Below, piece after piece: positions 7,585-16,317 of a DNA stretch of 54,642 nucleotides. The stretch spans positions 1 to 54,642 of the forward strand of contig JBMSQB010000021.1 in NCBI GenBank assembly GCA_049423065.1. Direction: 5' to 3'. The notes beneath the pieces were generated by a model, which was not told where the DNA came from, did no database searches, and worked only from the letters and a program-made list of their open reading frames with translations. The translations under genes were made by a program, and so were the position numbers. This DNA is from SYIM01 sp041182885 (GTDB lineage: Bacteria > Pseudomonadota > Gammaproteobacteria > Burkholderiales > Burkholderiaceae_E). Position 1 is the first letter of the stretch. Each line of letters begins with the position of its first letter.

Positions 7585-8910
7585 TCAGGCACCCGCCGCA
7601 AGGCGGGTCTCGAACCAGCGGCCCAGGGCAAGCAGGCCCGCATCGGCATCGCGCCGCCCCCCCAGCTGCAGGCTGGTGGGCAGCCCGTCGACGTGCGCAG
7701 TTGGCAGCACAAGCGCCGGCACGCCGGCAAACGAAAACGACGCAGTCTGTCCAAGGACGGCATCGCGAACGCTCATCATGCCGCCTTCGGTGTCGATATC
7801 GGTCTGGCCGCGCTCAGGGGGCAACACCGCGTTGCCGGGCATGATCAGCGCGTCGTAATCCGACAGGATCGCATCGAGCTGGGCCGCGAGTGCGTCCCGC
7901 ATCTTGAGGCTGGCAATGTAATCGGCTGCTGGCACGGTGAGCCCTGCACGCAGGGGCGGCGCCACCAGCGCCGAAAACCCCTCGCCGCCTTCGGCCAGCG
8001 CCCGCCTGTGCACCCAGGCGGCTTCGGCCCGCACCAACGGCGTGTAAGCCTCCCAGCCACGGGAAATGAGCGGCGCCTCGATGGCATCCACCGTCATGCC
8101 GTCGGCGCGGAGCGAGGCGACCATGCGCTCGAATACCTCGCGTACAGCCGGCTGCAGACGACCGCGCAGCCAGGTCTCGGGCACGGCCAGGCGCGGCTTG
8201 CGGGCCACCGCACCATGCCGGGTGGAGCGCCCCGACATCACCTCGAAGAGCAGTGCGCAGTCGGCAACGCTCCGCGCGAGGGGGCCGGCGTGGTCGCAGG
8301 TCCATGACAGGTGGAGGCCGCCATCCAGGGGTACCGCGCCATAGCTTGGCTTGAATCCGACCACGCCACAGAACGCGGCCGGAATCCGGATCGAGCCGCC
8401 GGTGTCGCTACCGACCGCGCCCAGTCCGATGCCACGGGCGACTGCCACCGCCGCGCCGCTCGAGGAGCCGCCGGCCTGACGCGAGGGATCAAACGGATTG
8501 CAGACATCGCCCGTCCAGCGATTCTCGCCGGTCGCTCCGAGCGCAACCTCGTGCAGGTTGGTCTTGGCAAAGATCAGCGCGCCCGCCTCGCGCAAGCGCG
8601 TGACCAGGCTCGCCTCCGCCTCACCCAGTTCATGAAGCGGCGCGCGGGTGCCCCCGCGGGTGGGCATGCCGGCCACGTTGAACAGGTCCTTGATCGAGAT
8701 GGGAATGCCGTGGAGCGGCCCCACGGGCGCGCCGGACTGCGCCCGGGCATCGAGCGCATCGGCCGCGCGGCCCGCCTGATCCCAGTCGACCCAGGCCAGG
8801 GCGTTGAGGCTGGCCGCCGAATCCGCGGCAACGCGGCTTTCTTCGAGAAGGGCACGTGCGCTCGAGCGTCCCTCGCGCAGGGCGCTGGCGGCTTCGCTGA
8901 TGGTCTTCAT
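7585..8910 (-). CDS. Amidase signature-family amidohydrolase (GatA-like)
   Basis: A 441-residue amidase-signature enzyme. The Ser–cisSer–Lys triad is visible: Lys74 in ISIKD, cis-Ser149 in the Gly/Ser-rich AGGSSSGAAVA loop and Ser173 in DTGGSIRIP, with the spacing of GatA and fatty-acid amide hydrolases. No gatB or gatC is nearby, so it is probably a free-standing amidase and not a subunit of the tRNA amidotransferase. I chose the ATG at 8910; a TTG at 8931 would add seven residues. It diverges from the ggt gene across about 50 bp. The substrate cannot be told from sequence. Confidence 0.87.
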   Translation of the reverse strand: MKTISEAASALREGRSSARALLEESRVAADSAASLNALAWVDWDQAGRAADALDARAQSGAPVGPLHGIPISIKDLFNVAGMPTRGGTRAPLHELGEAEASLVTRLREAGALIFAKTNLHEVALGATGENRWTGDVCNPFDPSRQAGGSSSGAAVAVARGIGLGAVGSDTGGSIRIPAAFCGVVGFKPSYGAVPLDGGLHLSWTCDHAGPLARSVADCALLFEVMSGRSTRHGAVARKPRLAVPETWLRGRLQPAVREVFERMVASLRADGMTVDAIEAPLISRGWEAYTPLVRAEAAWVHRRALAEGGEGFSALVAPPLRAGLTVPAADYIASLKMRDALAAQLDAILSDYDALIMPGNAVLPPERGQTDIDTEGGMMSVRDAVLGQTASFSFAGVPALVLPTAHVDGLPTSLQLGGRRDADAGLLALGRWFETRLAAGA

Positions 8911-8962
8911 CGGGGCGGTCACTCCGGACAATGATGGTCGGTGCGCACGCTATCATGGACTG

Positions 8963-10990
8963 ATGGCAGCGTCCTCGAATCCACAGGGCATTCGACTATC
9001 GATCGCGCTGTGCCTGTCCCTTGCCGTACTGGCTGGGCAGGCGCAGCCCGTCGCGCCGCCGGCCGCTTTCAGGGCGCCGGTACCGTCGCTCGCCGAGCCC
9101 TCGTTGGGTGACCCGCCCGAGGCGGCGAGCGGGCGAGAAAGCAAGCCCGTGATCCGTGCCCGTGAGTTTCTGGCGGTCACTGCGCATCCGCTTGCCAGCG
9201 AGGCCGCGTTTGCGATGCTGGCCGAGGGCGGAAGTGCGGTCGACGCTGCCATTGCCGCGCAGGCAGTGCTTGCGCTGGTCGAGCCCCAGTCCTCGGGCGT
9301 GGGCGGCGGAGGCTTTCTGCTGCATCACGATCCGGCGCGAGGGTGGGTCCAGGCCTACGACGGTCGGGAGACAGCCCCCGCAGCGGCGCGCCCGGACCGG
9401 TTTGTCGATGCGGCGGGCCGTCCACTCGGATTTGCAGCGGCCGTCATCGGCGGCCGATCCGTTGGCGCACCCGGCCTCTTCCGAATGCTGGAGCTTGCGC
9501 ATCGCGACCATGGCGTGTTGCCGTGGATCAGGCTGTTCGAGCATGCGATCCGGCATGCACGCGAGGGGTTCAGGCTCAGCCCGCGGCTGCACACGCTTCT
9601 CGCCCGCGACCGATGGCTGCGTGACGATCCCGACGCCCGCGCACTGTTTTACGACAGCGAAGGGCGGGCACTGCCGATTGGCACATTGCTGCGCCATCCC
9701 GCGCTCGCCGACACGCTCGCCGCCATTGCCCGGCACGGCGCCGAGGTCCTCCATCAGGGTCCGATCGCCCGCGACCTGGTGGCCCGCGTACAGGGTCATG
9801 CCACGAATCCAGGCGATCTCACTGAAGACGATCTGCGCAACTACCGGGCACTGCGCCGCACGCCCGTGTGCACTGCGCATCGCGACTGGCTGCTGTGCGG
9901 CATGCCGCCGCCCTCGGCGGGCGCGATCTCGGTTGCGCAGATTCTTGCAATTGCCGACCATGCGGCGGGGCCCAGCACGCGCCTGGCGGGCCATCACGAC
10001 GCAATGGCACCCCCCGCCCACGCGATGGCAGCCGCCCACGGCGCAATGGCGCCCCCTCACGGCCCGACGGGGACCCCTGCCAGCGTCATGGCAGCCCACC
10101 TATTCACCGAGGCCGGCCGACTCGCTTTCGCCGATCGCGACCGCTGGATCGCCGACCCGGCATTTGCCCGCGTACCGGTCCGCGCCCTGCTCGATTCACG
10201 CTACCTGCGCGCCCGCGCCGCGCTCATCGGCTCGACATCGATCGATACCGCGCGCCCTGGTGACCCCGAGCGCTTTCTCGCAGAAACCCGGGCACGCCAT
10301 GCGCTTGAAGGCGAGGTCGAGTCCACCACCCATCTGTCGATCACCGATCGCGCAGGCCGAACCGTCGTGCTCACCTCGTCGATCGAACACGCATTCGGCT
10401 CGCGCCTCATGGTGCGCGGTTTCCTCCTCAACAATCAGCTGACCGACTTCTCGTTCGTGGCCCAGACCTCGGACGGCCCCCATCCGAATCGGGTGGAGGG
10501 CGGAAAGCGGCCAAGGAGCTCCATGGCACCCACGCTGGTGTTCGGGCAGCCCAGCCATGTCATGGCGCAGCCGGGCGGCCCTCGCAGTGAGCCTGGCAGC
10601 GAGGCGGCCCCGCCCGTCGACGTCCTGGGCGAAGACCCGTTTGCAGTCGGTACGCGGCCGATGGTGCTTGCCATCGGTTCGCCCGGCGGGCCATCGATCA
10701 TCAACTATGTCGCGCGAACCCTGATCGGGGTACTCCATGACGGCCTGCCGCTCCAGCAGGTGGTCGATGCCCCCAACCTGGGGAGCCGCAACGGCCCGAC
10801 CGAACTGGAGGCCGGGAGCACATCCGGCGCGCTCGCCGACGCGCTGGCGGCTCGCGCGCACCGTATCAGCCTCACGACGATGACCAGCGGCTTGCACGGC
10901 ATAGCGAGGCGCTGCACGCCGGCGGGCGAAGATTGCGTCCTCGAAAGCGGTACCGACCCCAGGCGCGAGGGCCTCGCGCGCGGACGATGA
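8963..10990 (+). CDS. ggt: Gamma-glutamyltransferase
   Basis: An N-terminal-nucleophile hydrolase that cleaves glutathione and other gamma-glutamyl compounds in the periplasm. The 675-residue precursor begins with a signal peptide (LSIALCLSLAVLAGQAQ). The large subunit shows GSAVDAAIAAQAVLALVEP and SGVGGGGFLLHHD. The autoprocessing site is at TTHLSI with the nucleophile Thr455, followed by LTSSIEHAFGS, a GGKRPRSSMAPT substrate loop and GSPGGPSIINYV. A His/Ala/Met/Pro-rich low-complexity insertion occupies residues about 345–373, before the cleavage site. The ATG at 8963 immediately precedes the signal peptide. KTSC and earP genes follow closely. Confidence 0.93.
   Translation: MAASSNPQGIRLSIALCLSLAVLAGQAQPVAPPAAFRAPVPSLAEPSLGDPPEAASGRESKPVIRAREFLAVTAHPLASEAAFAMLAEGGSAVDAAIAAQAVLALVEPQSSGVGGGGFLLHHDPARGWVQAYDGRETAPAAARPDRFVDAAGRPLGFAAAVIGGRSVGAPGLFRMLELAHRDHGVLPWIRLFEHAIRHAREGFRLSPRLHTLLARDRWLRDDPDARALFYDSEGRALPIGTLLRHPALADTLAAIARHGAEVLHQGPIARDLVARVQGHATNPGDLTEDDLRNYRALRRTPVCTAHRDWLLCGMPPPSAGAISVAQILAIADHAAGPSTRLAGHHDAMAPPAHAMAAAHGAMAPPHGPTGTPASVMAAHLFTEAGRLAFADRDRWIADPAFARVPVRALLDSRYLRARAALIGSTSIDTARPGDPERFLAETRARHALEGEVESTTHLSITDRAGRTVVLTSSIEHAFGSRLMVRGFLLNNQLTDFSFVAQTSDGPHPNRVEGGKRPRSSMAPTLVFGQPSHVMAQPGGPRSEPGSEAAPPVDVLGEDPFAVGTRPMVLAIGSPGGPSIINYVARTLIGVLHDGLPLQQVVDAPNLGSRNGPTELEAGSTSGALADALAARAHRISLTTMTSGLHGIARRCTPAGEDCVLESGTDPRREGLARGR
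9995..10080 (+). repeat. Imperfect low-complexity repeat inside ggt
   Basis: Degenerate units built on CACG–GCAATGGCNCC recur three to four times with unequal spacing and stay in frame, giving a His-Ala-Met-Ala-Pro-Pro-like run in the large subunit. It looks like local slippage-type expansion. Confidence 0.55.
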
Positions 10991-11006
10991 ACTCACGGAG
11001 ACAAGG

Positions 11007-11285
11007 ATGGAACGACGCAAGCTGAGCGGCGGGCGCCTGGTGGGCGCAGCCTATGATGCGATGGAGCGCCGACTCGAAATCGAGTTCGCGGGCGGCGATG
11101 TCAAGGCCTACAAGGACGTGCCTGCCGAGGTCTGGCGCCGGCTGGTCGCCGCACCCAATCCCGCGGTGTTCTACGCCGACCGCATCGAGGAAGAATATGT
11201 GACCGAACGCGGCCGCGTCGTGCGTGCCGCGGATGCCCGTGCGCGACTCGATTCGCTCTTTGGAAACCCCGACCGGAAAGGCTGA
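11007..11285 (+). CDS. KTSC-domain small protein
   Basis: A 92-residue protein matching the KTSC fold: the order LVGAAYDAMERRLEIEF, then a glycine and VKAYKDVPAEVW, then a segment ending FYADRIEEEYVTER, is the family pattern of a short beta-rich domain with an aromatic strand (AYKDVP). The namesake Lys-Thr-Ser-Cys residues are not kept (RKLSGG in their place). A good Shine-Dalgarno (GGAGACAAGG) precedes the ATG. It lies between ggt and earP, 9 bp from the latter, so it is likely co-transcribed with the EF-P modification gene. KTSC domains have no established biochemical role. Confidence 0.75.
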   Translation: MERRKLSGGRLVGAAYDAMERRLEIEFAGGDVKAYKDVPAEVWRRLVAAPNPAVFYADRIEEEYVTERGRVVRAADARARLDSLFGNPDRKG

Positions 11286-11294
11286 GCCGGGGGC

Positions 11295-12473
11295 ATGCCG
11301 ATCCCGATCTGGATTCTGTGCAAGGTGGTCGACAACTTCGGCGACGCCGGCGTCTGCTGGCGCCTTGCGCGTTCACTCGCCGCCGCCGGAGACTTTGAAC
11401 CCACCCTGGTGATCGATCAGCCGGCCACGCTCGCCGCGATCGAACCACGACTCGCGCAGCAGCGGGCGGGGGGGCGCGCGCCGCAGGACATGCAAATCGA
11501 TGGCGTTCGAATCATCGAGCGCGCGAGCGTCGAGCGCGCACCCGCCGACGGGTTGCCGGCCGTCATCACGAGTGCATTCGGCTGCGAACCGCCGGCGTGG
11601 CTGCGCGCCCGGCTGGCAGGCGGCCCGCGCCGGCCGCTCTGGCTGCAGCTCGAATACCTGAGCGCCGAAGACTGGATCGAAGACGTTCACGGCCTGGTGT
11701 CGATCAAGCCTGCCGACGCCGCACGCGAACACTTTCTCTATCCGGGCTTTACCGAGCGCACCGCAGGGCTGCTTCGCGAGCCCGGCCTCCTTGAGCGTCG
11801 CGACGAATTCCGGGCCGCCGATGGCCCGGCCACCCTCCTCGCGCGCCTCCACGCCACCCCCGCCCCCGGGCAGCGTGTCGTGAGCCTCTTCTGCTACGCC
11901 TCGGCGCCGCTTGCGCCCTGGTTCAGCGCACTCGCCGCTGGCGCCGCCCCAACGCTGGTCTGCGTGGCTGGCGGCTCGGCAGAAGGGGCGCTGGAAGCGG
12001 TGCTCGGGCGGACGTTGCCGGTCGGCCAGCGCGCGGGGGTCGGTCAGGTTGAATTTGTGCGCCTGCCAATGCTGGACCAGGCGGGCTATGACCAGCTCCT
12101 CTGGAGCTGCGCGTTCAACGCGGTTCGGGGCGAGGATTCCTGGCTCCGCGCACACTGGGCGGGCGTGCCGTTTGTCTGGCAAGCCTACCCCCAGGCCGAC
12201 GGCGCGCACCTCATCAAGCTCGATGCCTTTCTAGTGAAAATGCGCCTGGGCGCGCCGGAGTCGGACCCCGAACATCAGGCCATTCATGCGCTGATGCACG
12301 CCTGGAACGGCGACCCGACGTATGCCATCGCCTCGGCATGGCGGGCGTTCGAGACCCGCCTTGAAGCCTCCGACGAACTCCCGGCTCGCTATCGATCATG
12401 GGTCGCATCGCTCGAAGGGCAAACCTCGCTCACCGAGCGGCTGACTCAATATTGTCTTGATCGGCTAGAATAA
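11295..12473 (+). CDS. earP: EF-P arginine rhamnosyltransferase EarP
   Basis: Transfers rhamnose from dTDP-L-rhamnose to Arg32 of elongation factor P, which activates EF-P for polyproline translation. The 392-residue product has a GT-B fold and begins with WILCKVVDNFGDAGVCWRLA, which holds the two catalytic aspartates (Asp13 and Asp17); the C-terminal lobe has NAVRGEDSWLRAHWAG (Glu280) and FVWQAYPQADGAHL, the nucleotide-sugar region. The target gene efp lies 37 bp downstream, and EF-P there has arginine at position 32, which supports the assignment. dTDP-rhamnose synthesis genes are not in this window. Confidence 0.95.
   Translation: MPIPIWILCKVVDNFGDAGVCWRLARSLAAAGDFEPTLVIDQPATLAAIEPRLAQQRAGGRAPQDMQIDGVRIIERASVERAPADGLPAVITSAFGCEPPAWLRARLAGGPRRPLWLQLEYLSAEDWIEDVHGLVSIKPADAAREHFLYPGFTERTAGLLREPGLLERRDEFRAADGPATLLARLHATPAPGQRVVSLFCYASAPLAPWFSALAAGAAPTLVCVAGGSAEGALEAVLGRTLPVGQRAGVGQVEFVRLPMLDQAGYDQLLWSCAFNAVRGEDSWLRAHWAGVPFVWQAYPQADGAHLIKLDAFLVKMRLGAPESDPEHQAIHALMHAWNGDPTYAIASAWRAFETRLEASDELPARYRSWVASLEGQTSLTERLTQYCLDRLE
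12441..12471 (+). promoter_or_regulatory. Candidate efp promoter inside the end of earP
   Basis: CTGACT (12441–12446) and TAGAAT (12466–12471) resemble -35 and -10 boxes, with a long 19-bp spacer, 39 bp before the efp ATG. It may let efp be expressed above earP. Confidence 0.3.
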
Positions 12474-12510
12474 TGGGTTTTGTTCAGCGGGCATTCGATC
12501 AGGAATATTT

Positions 12511-13074
12511 ATGAAAATCGCTCAGGAACTCCGTACCGGCAACGTCATCATGATCGGCAAGGAGCCCATGGTTGTTCAGAAAGCCGAGTACAACAAGTCG
12601 GGCCGCAACTCGGCGGTGGTGAAAATGAAGATGAAGAATCTTCTGAACGGCTCCGCCATGGAAACCGTTTTCAAGGCCGACGAAAAATTCGATGTGCTGG
12701 TGCTTGATCGCAAGGAGGTCACCTACTCCTACTTCGCCGACCCCATGTATGTGTTCATGGATGGCGAATTCAACCAGTTCGAGGTCGAGGCCGAGTCCAT
12801 GGGCGACGCGGTGCAATATCTCGACGATGGCCTCGCCTGCGAGGTGGTGTTCTACGACGGCCGCGCCATCTCGGTGGAAATGCCCAACTCGGTGGTGCGC
12901 GAAGTCGAGTACACCGAGCCGGCGGTCAAGGGTGACACCTCGGGCAAGGTCATGAAACCTGCCCGGATCAAGCCCACCGGCCTTGAGGTATCGGTGCCCG
13001 CTTTCGTTGAAATCGGCGACCGCATCGAAATCGATACCCGCACCGGCGAGTACAAAAGCCGCGTGAAGGGCTGA
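12511..13074 (+). CDS. efp: Elongation factor P
   Basis: Binds ribosomes stalled at consecutive prolines and promotes peptide-bond formation. The 187-residue product has the three beta-barrel domains; the domain I loop reads YNKSGRNSAVV with Arg32 at its tip, which is the EarP-type modification site rather than the lysine used by EpmA. Domain III is intact, ending RIEIDTRTGEYKSRVKG. The adjacent earP matches this. Length and sequence are typical of betaproteobacterial EF-P. Confidence 0.97.
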   Translation: MKIAQELRTGNVIMIGKEPMVVQKAEYNKSGRNSAVVKMKMKNLLNGSAMETVFKADEKFDVLVLDRKEVTYSYFADPMYVFMDGEFNQFEVEAESMGDAVQYLDDGLACEVVFYDGRAISVEMPNSVVREVEYTEPAVKGDTSGKVMKPARIKPTGLEVSVPAFVEIGDRIEIDTRTGEYKSRVKG

Positions 13075-13118
13075 CCGGGCGCACCGCTTCCCCAACCACC
13101 GACCGAGGAGCCCACGCG

Positions 13119-14303
13119 ATGGCCGCCACCACTCCCCTGATGAACACCTACGCGCAGCAACCGGTGGTGTTCACCCATGGCGACGGCGCGTGGCTGTTCG
13201 ACAGCAACGGCAAGCGCTACCTCGACTGCCTGTCGGGGATTGCGGTGAACACCCTCGGCCACAATCACCCGGTGCTGGTGGCGGCGCTGCGCGAGCAGAT
13301 CGGCAAGGTCATCCATGTGTCGAACCTGTTCACGCATCCCCTGCGCGACCAGCTGGCCCGCCTCATCCTCGAACGCAGCGGCATGACCAATGTGTTCTTC
13401 TGCAATTCGGGTCTGGAGGCCAATGAGGCGGCCATCAAGATCGCCCGAAAATACGGGCACGACCGGGGGGTGAGCCTTCCTGAAATCGTGGTCTACGACA
13501 AGTCTTTCCACGGCCGCTCGCTCGCCACGCTGTCGGCCACCGGCAACGAAAAGGTTCAGAAGGGTTTCGAGCCGCTGGTCGAAGGCTTTGTCCGGGTCCA
13601 GCTGAATGACGCCGACGAGATCCGGCGGGTGGCAGCCGACCGCCCGAACGTGGTCGCGGTGTTCGTCGAGGCCATTCAGGGTGAGGGCGGCATTCAGCCC
13701 GCCCGCGCCGACTATCTTCGCGAACTGCGCCGCCTTTGCGACGAAAAGCAGTGGCTGCTCATGATCGATGAGGTGCAGTGCGGCATGGGGCGCACCGGCA
13801 AGTGGTTCGCGCACCAGTGGGCGGGAGTTCTGCCGGATGTCATGCCGCTTGCCAAGGGTCTGGGTTCGGGCGTGCCCATCGGCGCGGTGGTGGCCCATGG
13901 CGTGGCCGCCGAGGTGTTCCAGCCGGGTAATCACGGCACGACGTTCGGCGGCAATCCGCTTGCCATGCGCGCGGGCATCGCCACCATCGAGGCCATGGAG
14001 GCCGAGCACCTGCTCGATAACGCAGCGCAGGTTGGCGGTTTCATCATCACCCGCATCCGCGAACATTTTGCCGGCAACCCGGGCGTGGTCGAGGTGCGTG
14101 GCCAGGGGCTCATGATCGGCATCGAGCTCGATCGCAGCTGCGGCGACCTGGTCGGTCAGGCACTCGCCGCGGGGCTGGTGCTCAACGTTACCGCCGACCG
14201 GGTGGTGCGGTTGCTGCCGCCACTCATCCTGTCGCGCGAGCAGGCGCAACTGCTTCTCGATCGGCTGATTCCGCTGATCGAGGCAAGGTTGGGCCGGGCC
14301 TGA
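13119..14303 (+). CDS. argD: Acetylornithine aminotransferase
   Basis: A PLP-dependent class III aminotransferase that converts N-acetylglutamate semialdehyde to N-acetylornithine; many also act in lysine synthesis. The 394-residue product has LDCLSGIAVNTLGHNHP, the cofactor-binding FFCNSGLEANEAAIKIAR, LLMIDEVQCGMGRTGKWFA and the Schiff-base Lys246 in PLAKGLGSGVPIGA, then GTTFGGNPLA. A GAGGAG Shine-Dalgarno precedes the ATG. It lies 39 bp before argF, so two arginine genes are co-transcribed. Confidence 0.94.
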   Translation: MAATTPLMNTYAQQPVVFTHGDGAWLFDSNGKRYLDCLSGIAVNTLGHNHPVLVAALREQIGKVIHVSNLFTHPLRDQLARLILERSGMTNVFFCNSGLEANEAAIKIARKYGHDRGVSLPEIVVYDKSFHGRSLATLSATGNEKVQKGFEPLVEGFVRVQLNDADEIRRVAADRPNVVAVFVEAIQGEGGIQPARADYLRELRRLCDEKQWLLMIDEVQCGMGRTGKWFAHQWAGVLPDVMPLAKGLGSGVPIGAVVAHGVAAEVFQPGNHGTTFGGNPLAMRAGIATIEAMEAEHLLDNAAQVGGFIITRIREHFAGNPGVVEVRGQGLMIGIELDRSCGDLVGQALAAGLVLNVTADRVVRLLPPLILSREQAQLLLDRLIPLIEARLGRA

Positions 14304-14342
14304 TCGGGTCCGGGCCAGCGTCCGCCCAACGAGCGTGCTGCC

Positions 14343-15257
14343 ATGAACACCCGTCACTTTCTGCAGTTCCGTGACCTGAGCCGTGACGAGATCCAGTATC
14401 TGTTCGAGCGTTCGCGGCTGATCAAGGAGCGCTTCAAGCGCTACGAGACCTATCACCCGCTCGCCGACCGCACGCTGGTCATGATCTTCGAAAAGGCAAG
14501 CACGCGTACCCGGCTGTCGTTCGAAGCCGGCATGCAGCAGCTTGGTGGATCAGCCATTTACCTCAACACGCGCGACTCGCAACTGGGCCGCGGTGAACCC
14601 GTTGAAGATGCAGCCCAGGTCATTTCGCGAATGTGCGACCTGGTCATGATCCGCACCTTCGAGCAGGAGATCATCGAGCGGTTCGCGCGGCACTCCCGGG
14701 TGCCGGTCATGAATGGCCTCACCAACGAATACCACCCCTGTCAGATCCTCGCCGACATCTTTACCTACATCGAGCACCGCGGCTCGATCGAGGGCCGCAC
14801 GGTGGCCTGGATCGGTGACTCCAACAATGTCTGCAACACCTGGCTGCAGGCAGCCGAGGTACTGGGCTTCAACGTCCATGTGTCCACGCCGCCAGGTTAT
14901 GAGGTGGAGCCTGAGCGGGCGGGCCTCTTCGGCACCGATCATTTCGAGGAATTCTCCAATCCGCTCGAGGCCTGCCGGGGCGCCGACCTGGTCACCACCG
15001 ATGTCTGGACCAGCATGGGCTTCGAGCAGGAAAACGACATGCGCCGGAAGGCGTTTGCCGACTGGTGCGTAGATGCCGAGATGATGTCGGTCGCAAGCCC
15101 CGATGCGGTCTTCATGCATTGCCTGCCAGCCCACCGGGGCGAAGAGGTGACCGCAGACGTGATCGATGGCCCGCAGTCGGTGGTGTGGGATGAAGCCGAA
15201 AACCGGCTTCACACCCAGAAAGCACTGATGGAGTTTCTGCTGCTCGGCAAGCTCTGA
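14343..15257 (+). CDS. argF: Ornithine carbamoyltransferase
   Basis: Makes citrulline from ornithine and carbamoyl phosphate. The 304-residue product has the carbamoyl-phosphate motif STRTR (residues 53–57), LGRGEPVEDAA, the HPCQILAD motif, the ornithine-side VTTDVWTSMG and HCLPAHRGEE near the C-terminus with the catalytic cysteine. It is anabolic-type in length and follows argD in the same operon. No aspartate-carbamoyltransferase features were seen. Confidence 0.96.
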   Translation: MNTRHFLQFRDLSRDEIQYLFERSRLIKERFKRYETYHPLADRTLVMIFEKASTRTRLSFEAGMQQLGGSAIYLNTRDSQLGRGEPVEDAAQVISRMCDLVMIRTFEQEIIERFARHSRVPVMNGLTNEYHPCQILADIFTYIEHRGSIEGRTVAWIGDSNNVCNTWLQAAEVLGFNVHVSTPPGYEVEPERAGLFGTDHFEEFSNPLEACRGADLVTTDVWTSMGFEQENDMRRKAFADWCVDAEMMSVASPDAVFMHCLPAHRGEEVTADVIDGPQSVVWDEAENRLHTQKALMEFLLLGKL

Positions 15258-15296
15258 CACCGCTGCCCGTGAGCGGGTGGTGGCGTTGCGCAGCGT

Positions 15297-16307
15297 TTAC
15301 CCGATCCCGGCAAGCCTCGACTCGAGCGGATAGCGCGGGTCGTTATAACCAGGTGTGGAGGGATGCCCGGGCCTGACCATCGCGTCAACCGCCGCCTCGT
15401 CGTCAGCGCGCCACTGCAGATCAAGGGCGTCGAAATAGGGCAGCCACTGGGACAGGGTGCGAGGTCCGGCAATCACCGAACTCACCGCGCGGTGTGCGAG
15501 CACCCAGGCCACCGAATAGGCAAGCAGCGTGGTGCCACGGGCAGCCGCGCGGGTCTTCAACTGCTCGGCCACCGCGAGCGACTCCTCGCGCCACTCTGTC
15601 TCGAGCACGCGCTTCTCGCCCCGCCCGACCCGCGAATCCGGCGCAGGGGTGGCACCAGGCGCATATTTTCCGGTGAGCACGCCCCGCGCGATCGGGCTGT
15701 AGGGCACGACTCCAATGCCGTAGTGGCGGCAGGCGGGCAACACCTCGACCTCGGGCTGGCGGTTGAGCAGGTTGTAGTAGGGCTGGCAGGCCGCTGGCCC
15801 GGGCATCCCCATCTGGGCACTCAGACGAACCGCCTCCGCAATGCGCCAGCCCCGGAAGTTCGAGAGCCCCCAGTAGCGAAGCTTCCCCGCCCGGATGAGG
15901 TCATCAAACGCGCGAAGCGGTTCCTCGAGCGAATCGTCCTCATAGTCGCGATGCATGTAGCAGAGGTCGAGATAGTCGGTGCCAAGGCGCTGGAGACTTG
16001 CCTCAACGCCCTGGATGATCCACTTCCGCGACAGCCGGTTTTCATTGGGCCGGCTGGACATGGGGTTCCCCACTTTCGAGGCGAGCACCCAGCGGTCGCG
16101 GTCTGCAGCAAGGAGCGGGCCCAGCATCTGCTCGCAGGCGCCCCGGCTGTACACGTCCGCAGTGTCTACAAAGTTCACGCCGCGTTCGCGCGCTGCATCA
16201 AGAATCGACGCGGCCTCGCGCGCGTCGGTCTGGTCGGCAAACATCATGGTGCCCAGGCATAGCGCCGAGACGCGCAGATTCGATCCACCCAGCCTGCGAT
16301 AGTTCAT
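15297..16307 (-). CDS. Aldo/keto reductase
   Basis: A 336-residue (beta/alpha)8 NADPH-dependent oxidoreductase of the YhdN/Tas-like group. The tetrad is present: Asp and Tyr in DTADVYSRG, Lys in LASKVGNP and His in CYMHRDYEDD. The ATG at 16307 follows GGAGTCCACG and begins with MNYRRLGGSNLRVSALCLG, the family N-terminus. It is transcribed with, and 10 bp after, the SDR at 16318–17097. Together they diverge from the monooxygenase–dioxygenase pair, so a role in a catabolic pathway is plausible but not shown. Confidence 0.9.
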   Translation of the reverse strand: MNYRRLGGSNLRVSALCLGTMMFADQTDAREAASILDAARERGVNFVDTADVYSRGACEQMLGPLLAADRDRWVLASKVGNPMSSRPNENRLSRKWIIQGVEASLQRLGTDYLDLCYMHRDYEDDSLEEPLRAFDDLIRAGKLRYWGLSNFRGWRIAEAVRLSAQMGMPGPAACQPYYNLLNRQPEVEVLPACRHYGIGVVPYSPIARGVLTGKYAPGATPAPDSRVGRGEKRVLETEWREESLAVAEQLKTRAAARGTTLLAYSVAWVLAHRAVSSVIAGPRTLSQWLPYFDALDLQWRADDEAAVDAMVRPGHPSTPGYNDPRYPLESRLAGIG

Positions 16308-16317
16308 CGTGGACTCC

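Noticed and set aside
7585..8910. GatA subunit of the tRNA amidotransferase
   Set aside because: gatB and gatC are absent nearby; the sequence fits generic amidases as well.
12852..14456. A 534-residue minus-strand frame over argD
   Set aside because: Antisense to a well-supported aminotransferase; no independent evidence.
15258..15296. Bidirectional terminator between argF and the aldo/keto reductase gene
   Set aside because: A bulged GC hairpin can be drawn, but there is no T run on either strand.
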